Source of the DNA: Gordius sp. MW1
Lineage: Eukaryota > Nematomorpha > Gordioida > Gordea > Gordiidae
DNA length: 64,000 nucleotides
Reading direction: 5' to 3'
NCBI GenBank assembly: GCA_964036665.1
Contig: OZ038529.1
Span: 2,418,001 to 2,482,000 of the forward strand
In this document: in pieces, positions 22,466 through 33,780 of the stretch
Position numbering within the stretch: position 1 is the first letter of the stretch
Layout: each line of letters begins with the position of its first letter
Program-made: the position numbers and the translations under genes
Notes under the pieces: model-generated
Told to the model about the DNA's origin: nothing
The model's database searches: none
What the model saw: only the letters and a program-made list of their open reading frames with translations

Positions 22466-22785
22466 CCTCGGTCCATAGTAAAACTATAGACTGCCGTACA
22501 GCTGATAATTTTACAGCAAATATAGCAACCGCCATATTGTGGGAAATTGTAACCAAACAATAGAATTCAGCAAAATTTTATGTTCTAATCTACTTATTTT
22601 TTTTGATTTATAAATTAAGTTATTAGTCTTATTTATTTTTTTCAATATTTTATTGTGGAGAAGTATAAATATACCTGTTGTTGAATTTTTCCTACAATAT
22701 GGCAGCTATTTTGGTGTCTGAATGATTTTAATAGTAAAAATCAGCTGTTCGGCAGTCTATAGTTTTATTAGTCTATGCCTCGATC
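22466..22785. mobile_element. Family E MITE just upstream of MCM6
   Basis: Element 22474-22777 (304 bp). Left arm CATAGTAAAACTATAGACTG; right arm CAGTCTATAGTTTTATTAGT then CTATG. Flanks CCTCGGTC (22466-22473) and CCTCGATC (22778-22785) agree at 7 of 8. It begins 83 bp upstream of the MCM6 start codon, within the likely promoter or 5' UTR region. Confidence 0.85.
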
Positions 22786-23149
22786 ACATTTTAGTCTATG
22801 GTCCAATTAGGGATGCTTAGATTAAAGGTATCATGTCCGTTAGGTTGCGTATAGTAATAAACCTGTCAGTTAGCACTTAATAATATATCACTAAGTCTAT
22901 GTTTACTGATGACAACACCTTATATAGACCCATAAATACAAATTTTGTAGAAATAATATATAAAATCTTGATGATAGTGCTCTAAGACAAACTGCTATCT
23001 AAAATAGCAACAATCATAGAGATTTCTTTTTTTATTCTATACTTAAATATTTTTAGTTAAAAAAAAATAAATAACAGGTCTAAAACCGGGTTTAAAAGTC
23101 TACTTCAAAATAATCATAGTTATCAAAAATTTACAACATAAAGTTTGGG
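22786..23149. other. Intergenic AT-rich spacer
   Basis: Nothing recognised between the family E element and the second RTE LINE fragment. Confidence 0.4.
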
Positions 23150-23915
23150 AGTCCACAACGACGTGCAAACACAAGGGTTACGGCCTGACTCATAAGAAAA
23201 GCGTTGCAGGAAACTAATTGTGAATAAAATGCGAACAACATGCTAGAATGTGGGCACGTTGACTGAAATGAGCATTGAAGTCGTACAAATGACAAAGAAG
23301 AAAGGTATACATTACCTTCTTATATAAACCAGGTGGAAGAGAATCAAAGATCTCGAGTTAGGAGAGGAATGTAAGCCATCTAAAGTGGGTCATCATATGG
23401 TTAAAACTGGCCGGTATTGTTATAAGCAAATCGTTTAGAACGAGGTGGAGAAGTTAAGCTTGTTCAGACACGCTAATGTGGGTAAAGACTGGAGATCAAG
23501 GGGGATGCGCTAACTTTATGTTTGCGTATGTTACCCCATTTTGGTCTATGGAATTAGAGAAAGACCTTTGATTCCTTTCAAAATGAAATACAAGGATTAG
23601 GAAGGAAGAAGGAAAAGCTTATTGGAGCAGGGTTAAACGCCTGGGTAATGAAAGATCGCCTCGAGTATGACTGAAATCATGGAGGCTATGGGCATGGTCT
23701 GAAGAACAAAGAAGGGGAAAAACTTCTCCAAATATCTCAAGCATACGGCATGGCAATCGTTAATACCTATTTTCAAAAATGCGAAGATCATATTGTGATC
23801 TATAGAGGTGGAGATCATTTTAGTTAAATTGACTGTCCACTTAGATGGAGGATTAAAGATTGCAAAGTAATCTCAGGAGAAGAAATCCCCAGGCACGTTA
23901 AGGAACAGGATAGAA
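23150..23915 (+). mobile_element. RTE-type LINE fragment (second copy)
   Basis: Collinear with 70-800 of the window. Shared stretches include ATGCGAACAACATGCTAGAATGTGGGCACGTTGAC-like sequence (23229-23265) and the CAAGCATA..ATGGCAATCGTTAA block near 23740. It covers only the endonuclease part, has many indels and no usable ORF. Confidence 0.75.
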
Positions 23916-24390
23916 TAATTTTCTTGCATGAAATTGTATTTGTTTTTTAATATCAAATTGAGCAAAAGCAATAAGTTATAACTTCAAAATTTATTTTATG
24001 GCATAGAGTACGTTTTTTAAAATATGAGGCGCCAACATCTCGATGTCCATATATCGAGATGTTGTTAAGTTTTTGAACTATGACCGTCATGATGAAAATT
24101 ATTTAACCAGTCTTTTAAATTTTTAAAATCCACTAATTGATATTTTGATTATAAATTCATTATTAAGACTTAAATCAATTTTTTACAACCATATCTCTTA
24201 GTACGCCGTTCATCCTCCTTAGTGCTGCGAGAGCTGTTGCATGACGTGAGCTGCTCATTATTAAATGCCAATTAATAAAATCATATCATTGTTAATCTTT
24301 TCATAGCTTACCCTTCTTCATCTTTATCAACTATTTGGTTCCACAGTCGTGGGGTAGTTTTGATGGGTTTCCTCCATAATCGCCTAAAGA

Positions 24391-24556
24391 CCATGGTAAC
24401 CAGGATTGGATTTAGAAAGGGGCAAAAATGAATTAGGGAGGGGCAAAATGATAATTTTTAGTAATTTTAGCCATATTTATAATAAATTTTAAAGAATTTT
24501 GGATTTAGGGGGGGGGGAAGCCGTCCCTTCCTGCCACCCCGTGGCCTCGCCCATGG
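24391..24556. repeat. Family A copy, decayed ends
   Basis: CATGGTAACCAGGATTGGATT at the left and GTGGCCTCGCCCATGG at the right, with the A2 core in reverse orientation. The flanks are only weakly alike (about 5 of 8). Confidence 0.65.
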
Positions 24557-24799
24557 TAAGGGCCATGTGATAATTAATCTTCTTAGTTTTTATATCTTTG
24601 TCAAACTGCCCTTTTCACGTGACAGGAGTCCTATTCCTTTCTTCCCTGTACCTCCATGAACACACTCGTCTCCCTTCTTAGTAATGCGATACCAACTTAG
24701 CCGATTTTCGTTAATAATTATTTTTATTAGATTGTCACGCATTAACTATACGATTATGAGGATTAATCAATGACTTAAATCTTTAAAAAAATCGCCATT

Positions 24800-25215
24800 T
24801 TTAAATATTAACAATACATCTATGTATATAAATGTAAATTCGTTTTCTTTGTTCTCTAATAACTCCTAAAGCTCTCGACCGATTGCCACCAAATTTGGCC
24901 AGATCATTTCCGTAGCATCCTAGATGGTTTATATATACTTTTTATCGACCTAAGTAATAAGACGGTCAAGTTTTTTTTGTTTTATACGTGTTGACACTTA
25001 ATCAAGACGTCATATGACGTCATTCAGGGATATTGTAAAATGCAACAATGCAAATAATCTTTCATATATAAAAAGGGCTCAAATTCTATTTATTATAAGT
25101 ATTCTATTTATTAATATATCAGCAATGATATTTGGCCCCGCACGTTGCTGGATGTATTCGAACGTGTGGCAAATGCGAGGATTAGCACATGTTGTCTCAC
25201 TGATTTTATAAAAGA
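24800..25215. repeat. Unclassified interspersed-repeat-like DNA
   Basis: AACTCCTAAAGCTCTCGACC then GATTGCCACCAAATTTGGCC resembles text common near the start of Helitron-like or other simple insect repeats. A short ORF here (25014-25211) has no recognisable product. Classification is a guess. Confidence 0.25.
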
Positions 25216-25417
25216 TTCGGTTTTTATGTTTAAAACATTATTTATGTGTTTCATTTTTTTATTCAACTATTTTATAATCCAATTAAATGTGTAATAAATT
25301 TTAAGTTAGGAATAATATAGAGAAACACACCCTCTTCCCATTTGTTTTTTCCTTTGCATTTTACTTGAAAATGTTCTAAAGATAATTGTTTCTCAATAAA
25401 TCACAATATAGGATTTT

Positions 25418-25743
25418 GCTGCGCAGCAAAAATCGTCGTACGTGTAACATAGCAGTGTCTTAACTTCGGATTCACAGTAAATTTACATTTCATACGCATT
25501 ACATAACAGCGATTTTGTAAGATGCAAAATTTTTCCTAAGCTTAAATGTTGAATTTTTTGAATTTTTAGGTATCAGCAAAGTTTAGATTTAATCTCAAGA
25601 GTTGGAATAAACAAAAAAGTTTTCAAATATCGCAAAAAATATTAATAACTACAACCGAGTTTGACTCATGAGATTGAATCGGATATTTAGACAAAGATAA
25701 TTTCGCGCGATTTGAATCTGAATTTGATATTAAGACAAGCTCT
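25418..25743. mobile_element. Family D element
   Basis: Starts with GCTGCGCAGCAAAAATCG and ends TGATATTAAGACAAGC. It shares long stretches, in inverted order, with the elements at 20003-20392 and 37614-37974 (GCAAAATTTTTCCTAAGCTT; AGGTATCAGCAAAGTTTAG). Non-coding. Confidence 0.75.
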
Positions 25744-26019
25744 TACCTATCTGAAGCCCTGCCATCCAAATTCCAAAATCTGATTCCACCTAGGTATAGA
25801 TGAATCGTATAAAAATTGATAGAAAATAAATAATTACCCTTTTTTAGTTTTTGATAAGGTCAGACTGAGTAAATAAATTTAGTAAGTACAATGTAAATTG
25901 GTAAATAGGATTTCGCAATTTAAAAGTAACAATATTTTCGCATAGTTCATAAGTTATGTTGTTTATCAACTTCTAAAAGTTTACAAACATTTAACATATT
26001 TTTAATTTTAAAAACAGCG

Positions 26020-29000
26020 ATGAATTCCACTTCCTTTATTTTAACAAGATTCTCTTTGATATTAAATCATTTTCTAGGTGCATCAATCGGATCAAAAGGT
26101 TATACTGTTTTAAATTTATTAATTAACATTTTGTAATAACTGTCAAACATTTTATTAATTATCGTTATTAACTTTTAATTTTTGTATTCTGTTCTCTCTT
26201 TAATTTTTTTTAATCTGTGACCTTCTTTTTATAAATACATTCATCTTTCGTTACGATTTGAGATTATCTTATTCATTTTTATAGATATTTCTCAAAATTG
26301 AATAACTTCTTAGAGCCGAGAACAGCGGTTAAAATTTTTATTTTATATATTAAAAATTCCTCTGAATAATTTTTACTTTAATTACTAACTTTACACCTTT
26401 AATATAATATTCCAAACAAATTGTAAAAGGGATATCGCGAATATTATTGATAAATTTTAATTTTAAAAATTAAAAACAAACGTTAAATTTCGTGCCAATT
26501 CACCTATTGGTTTGAATGATTTTATCAAATTGTAATGCTTATTAAAAGCCCATTGAAAATTTAAAACAAAACGCCCGGTAAGCGATCGAAATATCAAAAT
26601 TTGACGAATTAAAGAATAATATACTCTTCCAATAAATGTTCAAATAAAATTGCTTATCATAGGCGTAGCCAGCATTGAAATTAGAGGGGGCAATAATGAT
26701 TGTGAGGGGCAAAATGTTCATTTTTTTGAAATTTTGGCCATAATCTTAATAAATTTCAACGAATTTATGAATTTAGAGGGGGGAAGCCGTCCCTTCTCTG
26801 CCCCCTTTGGCTACGCCCATGTTACTTATTTTGGTTAAAAAAAATATGAAATTTAATTACTTTACATAAAACAAACGGATAAATGTGCAAAACTCTTTCA
26901 ACAAATTACACTGACCAACAAATCACAGACTTAAAATCAACCGGCAAACTGTTTGCAGGTTATAATAGAGTGTTTTGCTGTAAACACGAATTGTCCCAGA
27001 CTTGAGATGGCCTTTCAGAGATCTGCAAGGCCGAAATTTTAGAGTTAGGCTGGGCTCATACCCGCAAAAATTAATTTTTTCTGCTCGCCCCCAGTTATAG
27101 ATAGAACCAAAATTGCGCCACATCAGGCCCGCAAATACAAGTTGACGTTGCCTAAAAATAATTTATTTGTATAAAAAACATTATGTATTGTTCATTATAA
27201 AATCGGCAGCGGCATTTTGTGAATGTTAATGTGAAAGGATAGGAATTAATTTTGTATATAACTCAAAAATTATTTATGCTAGGATAAAAAAAAATTTTTA
27301 ATAGATTTCTCTCCCCTTTGTTTTTAAATCAAATTTATTGAAAAGTTTTATCGATTAATTTGCAAGTTATTGACGTTTGAAAAACGCGGAAATCGCTGTA
27401 TTTAGCAACTTTGACAGCAAATATTTCAAAAACTTGAGGTATAGGGAAAGAACTGAAAATATATTTGTGTTCACCGTAAAAAACTCTACGATTCTGCAAA
27501 CAGTTTGCCGGTTGATTTCTCTTGTTGAACCGTGTTTTCATGGGCGTAGCCAGGAGGAGCAGGGGGGGGGCCTAAAAAATTTTTTTAATGCAAAATGCCT
27601 TAATTAAAATAAATGATGTTTCCCCCCCCCCTAATTGAACTTTTGAACGTTTCGCCCCCCCCCCCCCTAATCCAAAACTGGGCCCATGCGTGTTATAACA
27701 CTTAAATATGACAAAATTGATTAAATTTATATAATGCTAATTGCCTTTCAGATGGCTTTTTTCATGTTAATGAAACCATTCAACGTGCCTCTATCATCAA
27801 TGGAACAATGAACCTTAGTAAAAACTTGTTTCTTAATTTATTCATCATTTTTCTAACCAATTTTTATGGCCACCCTACAAATATTTTAAAACATCTGTTG
27901 CTAAATCACGCATAAAAATTCTAAAAAATTTGTAAGATGACTTTAAAAGTATTTAGGAAAAGCTTAATTTTTCTTTTACAATTCCTATGTTTAATTTGAT
28001 ATAATTTACATAACCTAAAAGACGGCATTTAATTAATTATTTAGCCTGCAAACCTTACAAAAACCTGACGGCACCTAAAGAATTTTACGAAAGGTGTTAT
28101 TTTCAAGAATATGATTTTGAGCCTAATTGTGAAAATGGTATATAACTTTAATTTAAATTTTATTACAAATATACATTGAAATATTTGTTATAATACATTG
28201 TTGAAATAAAGATGGTAAATACGATTCCGGTTCGGTTTTTATAAAGAGGGCCCGATTTACGACGGGTGGTAGGTATATATATAAGGCCAAATTAGATTAA
28301 ATTCACGTTTAGTGTGTTTAAGGTTAAAACTCATTAACCCACCATAATTGTGGCTTAAATAATATTTGTTATAATATATTGTTGAAATACAGATTGTAAA
28401 TACGATTCCAGTTCGGTTTTTTATAAAGAGGGCCCGATTTACGACAGAAAATTAAATATGGCATATTGATGAGCTCCAATAAGAGCGAAAAGGTTATATA
28501 TCTGTTTTTTTTCAAGACACATTCTAAAAAAGATAGTAATAATTTAGTCAAATTATTCTCTAATTTAAAATGTGTCCTAGATGGGCTATAAATTAGAGTT
28601 ATTTTTATTTGATTCGTGGTTACCATCAGTCGTAAATCGGGCCCTCTTTATAAAAAATATTAAAATATGTTTTTAATTTAATAAACAATTCACTTAAATA
28701 TAAGTATTTTGCTTTAAGGGGTCATTAACACCATCTGAGCAGACGATAATGTTGTTTTAAAAAACAATTCTGTTTCTACTTTGAATAAATTCTGATTGGC
28801 CTAGCCATTCTCGATTTTTTCCTTCACGCTACACAAATTTCTTTTCATATTTATGGTTGTGTAATTTATGGTCATCAATGCTCTATTTTTATGTCTCATA
28901 ATAAATTTTTCAGTTTTTAGCCATAAAGACCTCGATTTACATATCATCTACCCTAAAGAATAAAATAATAAATGTGTTCAGTACTTTATTGATCATTAAA

Positions 29001-32000
29001 ATTCTAGATAGCTTAGTACTTAAAACAAATAGTGTTTAAAAAATAGACTCATTAAATTTATTTTGTAATTTACGATTTTATAATTACATAGGTATGCATT
29101 TGAAAAATGATGACCTCTCTATTTCTCTTCGGGCTTTATGTTGGATAACATAGGTCTCGACTTAACTACCTAAAAATAAATCATTTAAGGCAACAAATAA
29201 TAACAATACTGGATTTTTATTACTTTACTTTGCATTTCATTATTTTGACGAGTATTTAAATGTTGTCCTAAACAAAAATTGAATTAAATACTTGGCACAA
29301 TAATTTATTATCTTGATCAAATTAACAAAAATTGGGTTATTATCAAAAAATAAATTATCGTCTGCTTTTTGACTTGTTTTTATTGAACTTTCCATCCGAA
29401 GAACCACTATATATACATAGAAAGCTTGCATGGGTGTAGGATTTAGGTGGGGGGGGGGCAAAAAAATTAAATGCAATAAATTTTTTTCGATTAATGCTCT
29501 GGCTATAATTAGAGACCCTCAGGGGTGGCTTAAGGCCCAGCCCGAGCCCGAAAATTTCTGGGCTGGGCCCGAGCCTTTAATATCATAGGCTCTAAAATCC
29601 GGACCGGACCTTTATTTATAAAATAGACAAGTAATATTATTTCTGTTAAAAACAATAAGCCCTATTTTAATAATAATTTTAGATAGTTAAGCATTCATTC
29701 TTTTCGTGCTATTTTTCATCTACCATCAAATTTGTGTTAAATACATCAAAAAAGAAACCTACTTATAGCTAAAAGGATCAAAAGGAATTTTAAATGGATT
29801 AGGTTGGTAAAACTAAGCCAGTCTGTTAATTCATGAGTGTTTTTAACTGTGGTATCCCCCTTGACGCTTGGCAATTTTATTCCCCTTTTTTAATTTGCCC
29901 GGGCCTGACCCGAACCTAAATTTTTTTTACTCAAACCCGACCCAAGCCCGGCCCGACTTTTTTGAAATGTAAATTTATAAAAAATTTTATTTAGAATACC
30001 CACCCACACCTTTCATCTAACATAAAAATACTTTGTCTCCTCTATATAGCCTACTCAACAAAGGAATTAGTAAAAAGTTTTTATAACCCAAGCTTATAGA
30101 CCCTCTGGTAGATCAGCATTAGGAAAAGAATGCATATAAATAACCTGGCACTTTAAAGTCATATTTTAGATGAGACTTCAAATCGATCATAAATGAAAAA
30201 GTTATCTACAACTACATAGTCCTGTGAACATTACTTTAGGGACCAATTTTTAATAGCTCCAATTTTCCGCATTTTATTTTTTTATACTTTTTTAATCTTA
30301 GCAAAATACAGTTTAAAAGTTAATATTATTAAATATTATACAAATGATAATTGTAAAATAATACAAAAGGATGTACTTTATTAGATAACAATATACTTTT
30401 TAAATATGAAAACGAATAAGTAATTTACACACCTTAATATGAATACAATCTGGGAACTACAGGGAGTGTTTGATACAGTCTTTTCATCGTCAGGTCCTGG
30501 GCCCCGACCCGACTAAATATTATTTTTGACCTGATCCCGGCCCGACGTCGGGTCAGGTCGGGCTCGGGCCGAGCTTCGGACGGCCCGTGCAGGACTCTAG
30601 ATGCGAATAGTATTTGTCGTTACTCTCCCCTATAAATATGTTGGCCATCGTTTCTTATTCATGAACGTAGCCAGAAATAGGCAGGAATTTTTAATAATTT
30701 TTAAAATAAGCTGGTGTAATTTTATAATTTTGTCCATTTCGAATGCATTTTAATCCTGGCTACGCCCATGTTTATGCTTATTCGAATCATATTTTTTGTA
30801 AATTCTTTAAATTTTTATTAGCTATACTTAGTTTTATAAATATCTTATTGACGAAAATGAATTTAAAGATTTCCTTTATTTAGATTGCAGTATGACAATT
30901 AAAAATGGAATAGCTTGCTTTGACCAAGCTTGTAATTGTTGGAGAGGACATAGAGCCACTCTGTGCCTAAATGGTATGTACAATGACATTTTTATATTTA
31001 AAATATTCATAAACTATATTTTATATTATTGTTGTAAAAACGGCTGAGTTTCGTTTGGTCGGCGTTTGGTTTTAGTCGACGAATCATTAACAGACCAAAT
31101 TTTTTTTGGTCTATTTTTCTTAGTCGACCATTAGGCTTAGTTGGAATTTGAAAAACAGACCACAGTTAGTCTAAACCAAAGGTCGACCAAACAAACCCAA
31201 CCTTTTTACAACCCTATTTTATACTTAGCAAAAGCTATACCTATTAGGTCATCTCGCAAATAATTTGTTTTCTAATAAAAATTATATATTTTTAATTTAA
31301 AATTGTTGTCAAATACAATAATCTATAGCACCTAGTCTGGTGTTTATATCAAGATACAGCAGATTGTAACCGTATTAATACGATTTATCGCGACATTTCG
31401 AAAAACACCTGTAGCTGCACAGCAGACGATAAAGACTATGACCCTTATTGTAACGTCTGTAAGTGTGAATAAAAAATAAATTATATTATATTGGATTTAT
31501 TTTTAAATCATGAAAACATTCTTATAAAATGTTAAGCATTCCAAATGTAATTTTATTTATAAAACGTTAACCTTTCCATTTTTTCAAATTTGTCGGCAAA
31601 ACAGTCTCGTTTAAGTTAAGTTCTTAAAAGTGATATTTGGTCGTTTTATTTAAAATATTTTGGATTAACAGCTTCTTGCAATAATCGTACAACTAAATAC
31701 TTCGATCCTCAATCAGGGATATGCACTTGTATCGACGGTTTCATTGGTAAACTATGTCACGAAAGTAAAATCTATGTCTAATTTTCCGATTTTTTTATCA
31801 AAGTAATATTTTAAAATAGATGTTAGATGGGCGTAGCCAAAAGGAGCGCAGGGGGACAGAAAGGGGCGGCTGCCCCCCCCCCCTCTAAATCCAAATTTGA
31901 TGAAACTTATTAATGGCTAAAATTTAAAAAAAAGATCATTTTGCCTCTCCCTGAATCATTATTGCCCCCCTCTAATTCCAATGCTGGCTACGCCCTTGGA

Positions 32001-33040
32001 TGTTATAAAAATGCTCAGTAAAAGATTTTACAATGCTCAATAGTAATAATTCTTGATATTATTTTTATTTCATAAATGCTTTATACCTTAATATTTTATT
32101 CTAATTTTTATTTAATTTTCTCTCCTCCCCTTCCCCACTCCAAGACTATGCATATGCATACGCTTTAGATTTAGGCACCTAGCAATTCCTGTTTTAATCT
32201 CGAAAATTATCTAAAACAACTTGGCAAAATTGTAAAAATACTGAACAACTTAAGTAATAGGCACAATAATTTCTTATATTTCAAAAAAATATTTTTTATC
32301 AATTTGCTTAGAATGCGTAACAAACCATTATGAACTGTCAGCACACGGAGAATGTATTTGTAAGTTTGGATATTATGGATACCTCTGTGAAAAAGGTATA
32401 AATTTGAGGGGCTATTTTTTAAAACAAAGCGAAAATATAATAGTTATAACACCTTTCAATGTTTGGTAAAATAAAGTTTAAATATCATATACACAAAAAC
32501 ATTTTTTTTAAAACACAGTTCAAACTGAATGTTTTCCATATATTTACAACATACTTCATTCGTCTTCACAAAATATGTATTTTTAAAGTTCAAACATATA
32601 ACTTTTATTTTTTCAACTATTAATTTTAATGTAAATTTTTTGAGACTCTTCATTTTTATGAATTTTTTAGCAAAAAAAAACTCAATTTTCCTTAAACAAA
32701 GGAAAATAATCGAATCAATGTAAGCAACTTGCAACGTAGATATAACAAAACTTTTTTAATTAAAAAAACTTAATTTCCTTGTTATTTAGTATAAATTTCT
32801 CGAATTTTTGAGACTTCTTAATTTTTTTTGAAATTTTCTATTTGTCCATCCATCCTGATATATTTACTTTAAAACTAAACTAATTTAAATATAGAATGTA
32901 GTTGTAATGTGGAGGGAACCAGCATCTGTGATAGTATAAATGGAACTTGCCTATGTCATTCAACACATTTTGGAGCTCGATGCGAAATAAGTGATGCAAA
33001 ACTACAAAATTTATCATCATATCTTGAGTACTTAAAATAA
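26020..33040 (+). CDS. Small secreted EGF-like repeat protein (unrecognised family)
   Basis: Core exons 27752..27817, 28045..28137, 30884..30973, 31363..31458, 31672..31764, 32312..32395 and 32895..33040 join through phase-1 GT-AG introns and end at TAA (33038). This gives about 222 codons plus an N-terminus. A possible first exon, 26020..26077, starts at an ATG, encodes a hydrophobic 19-residue peptide (FILTRFSLIL) and also ends in phase 1; this exon is uncertain. Several exons carry an EGF-like half-module: CNCWRGHRATLC, GICTCIDGFIGKLC, GECICKFGYYGYLC, GTCLCHSTHFGARC. NGT and NLT sites suggest N-glycosylation. Expected to be secreted and disulfide-bonded; no transmembrane segment follows the last module. 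I cannot name the family or ligand. Confidence 0.6.
26650..26829. mobile_element. Family A MITE, near-exact 8-bp TSD
   Basis: Element 26658-26821 runs from CATAGGCGTAGCCAGC to GGCTACGCCCATG. Flanks TTGCTTAT and TTACTTAT agree at 7 of 8. Subfamily A2, inverted orientation. Confidence 0.88.
26930..27525. mobile_element. Inverted-repeat element with 24-bp arms
   Basis: AACCGGCAAACTGTTTGCAG (26939-26958) is exactly complementary to CTGCAAACAGTTTGCCGGTT (27494-27513), and the match extends a few bases outward. Internal 27300-27500 recurs at 38610-38810 (GTTGACGTTTGAAAAACGC; TTTAGCAACTTTGACAGCAA). Non-coding MITE-like element. Confidence 0.75.
27531..27696. mobile_element. Family A MITE, near-exact 8-bp TSD
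   Basis: Element 27539-27688 runs from CATGGGCGTAGCCAGG to GGGCCCATG. Flanks CGTGTTTT and CGTGTTAT agree at 7 of 8. Subfamily A1, with long C runs. Confidence 0.88.
28175..28665. mobile_element. MITE pair with GGGCCCGATTTACGAC arms
   Basis: AAAGAGGGCCCGATTTACGA occurs at 28243 and 28431, and its complement TCGTAAATCGGGCCCTCTTT at about 28630. The 28175-28265 segment is a direct repeat of 28360-28450. This suggests one full element (about 28431-28650) beside a partial or nested copy, in an intron of the EGF-like gene. Confidence 0.7.
29430..29500. repeat. Family A-like fragment
   Basis: CATGGGTGTAGGATTTAGG followed by a G run and an AT-rich core. Truncated; right end missing. Confidence 0.4.
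29510..30599. mobile_element. Family B element, about 1.1 kb
   Basis: Left end TAGAGACCCTCAGG with GGCCCAGCCCGAGCCCGA subterminal; right end CGGCCCGTGCAGGACTCTA. Internal 29880-30080 repeats family B subterminal text (GGGCCTGACCCGAACC). This suggests an older copy nested inside. No coding region, no clear target duplication. Lies in an intron of the EGF-like gene. Confidence 0.65.
30659..30772. repeat. Short family A copy
   Basis: CATGAACGTAGCCAGAAAT to CTGGCTACGCCCATG, internally deleted. Flanks TTCTTATT and TTTATGCT are only partly alike. Confidence 0.65.
31031..31216. mobile_element. Family C foldback MITE
   Basis: GTTGTAAAAACGGCTGAG at the left and CCAACCTTTTTACAAC at the right, with GGTCGGCGTTTGGTTTTAGT and its near complement inside. 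Intron of the EGF-like gene. Confidence 0.75.
31818..32006. mobile_element. Family A MITE
   Basis: GATGGGCGTAGCCAAAAGG to GGCTACGCCCTT. Flanks AGATGTTA and GGATGTTA agree at 7 of 8. Subfamily A2, in an intron of the EGF-like gene. Confidence 0.8.
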
Positions 33041-33350
33041 CCCCTTTAAATTTTATTTATTTCTACCTCAAATGTTTTTTAATAAAATACTTTTAAAACT
33101 AGATTACAACAATGAACTTTTTAATTTAAATATTAACATGTTACACATAATTTATAATGAAATTTAACTATATATTTTATAAAAAACTAAACATTTTAAC
33201 CTTTCCAAAATTTGTGAATAATTTAGGGACAAATGATTATTTTTTCGTGCATAAACTAAAAATTAATCATAAAGTTATTAAATAAAATTTATTTAAATTA
33301 AAATTAGACTTTAACAAAAATTATCATCCTATAGTGAATTGAAATGAGTT
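33041..33350. other. 3' flank of the EGF-like gene
   Basis: AT-rich, non-coding. AATAAA at about 33081, some 40 nt past the stop, is a plausible polyadenylation signal. Confidence 0.45.
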
Positions 33351-33542
33351 TTAATTTAATAAATATCTAATAATTTTCTTGCGATGGAAAAACTGTAAGG
33401 GTTTGGGTAAAGCAAAAAAGTATTTCTGGGTGAAGGTGATAAAATCGAAATTCAAGTTCCATGTTCCTGATGGAGTTATTATTTTATCGTTTGGTTTGAT
33501 GCTTTCGTTCTTTATTTCTCTCGACGCGTCGATGTTACCCAA
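33351..33542 (-). CDS. Unrecognised small ORF (63 aa), possibly a 3' exon
   Basis: The frame stays open upstream to about 33565, where ACATTATAATAG could be a splice acceptor, so the ATG at 33542 may be internal. Codon third positions are less AT-rich than the surroundings (GCG, TCG, AAC, ACC, ATC, CCC), which looks coding. The predicted peptide is basic and aromatic at its C-terminus (FHRKKIIRY), with no signal peptide or clear membrane helix. A + strand frame (33379-33588) overlaps it and is probably its shadow. No family recognised; a chance ORF is possible. Confidence 0.3.
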   Translation of the reverse strand: MGNIDASREIKNESIKPNDKIITPSGTWNLNFDFITFTQKYFFALPKPLQFFHRKKIIRYLLN

Positions 33543-33780
33543 AATATTATCGTCTATTATAATGTATATTTTTTGTTACCTATTTTAACCAAAATATTTA
33601 AATAAATTACTTATATTCTCAAACAAGAAGAATGTTTCTAAAATTAAAAATAATTCTACTTGCCTAAAACCCCCCTTTAAACACGAAGCTTAGAATAATG
33701 ATATTATCGAGTTTTTAAAGAACCTTATAATTAGTACTTTCAATATAAACAATTATTCCATCGAATGTAAATTAAAGGTG

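Noticed and set aside
25014-25211. 65-aa ORF as a small membrane protein
   Set aside because: It lies in repeat-like sequence, lacks recognisable motifs, and its hydrophobic run is what AT-rich DNA gives by chance.
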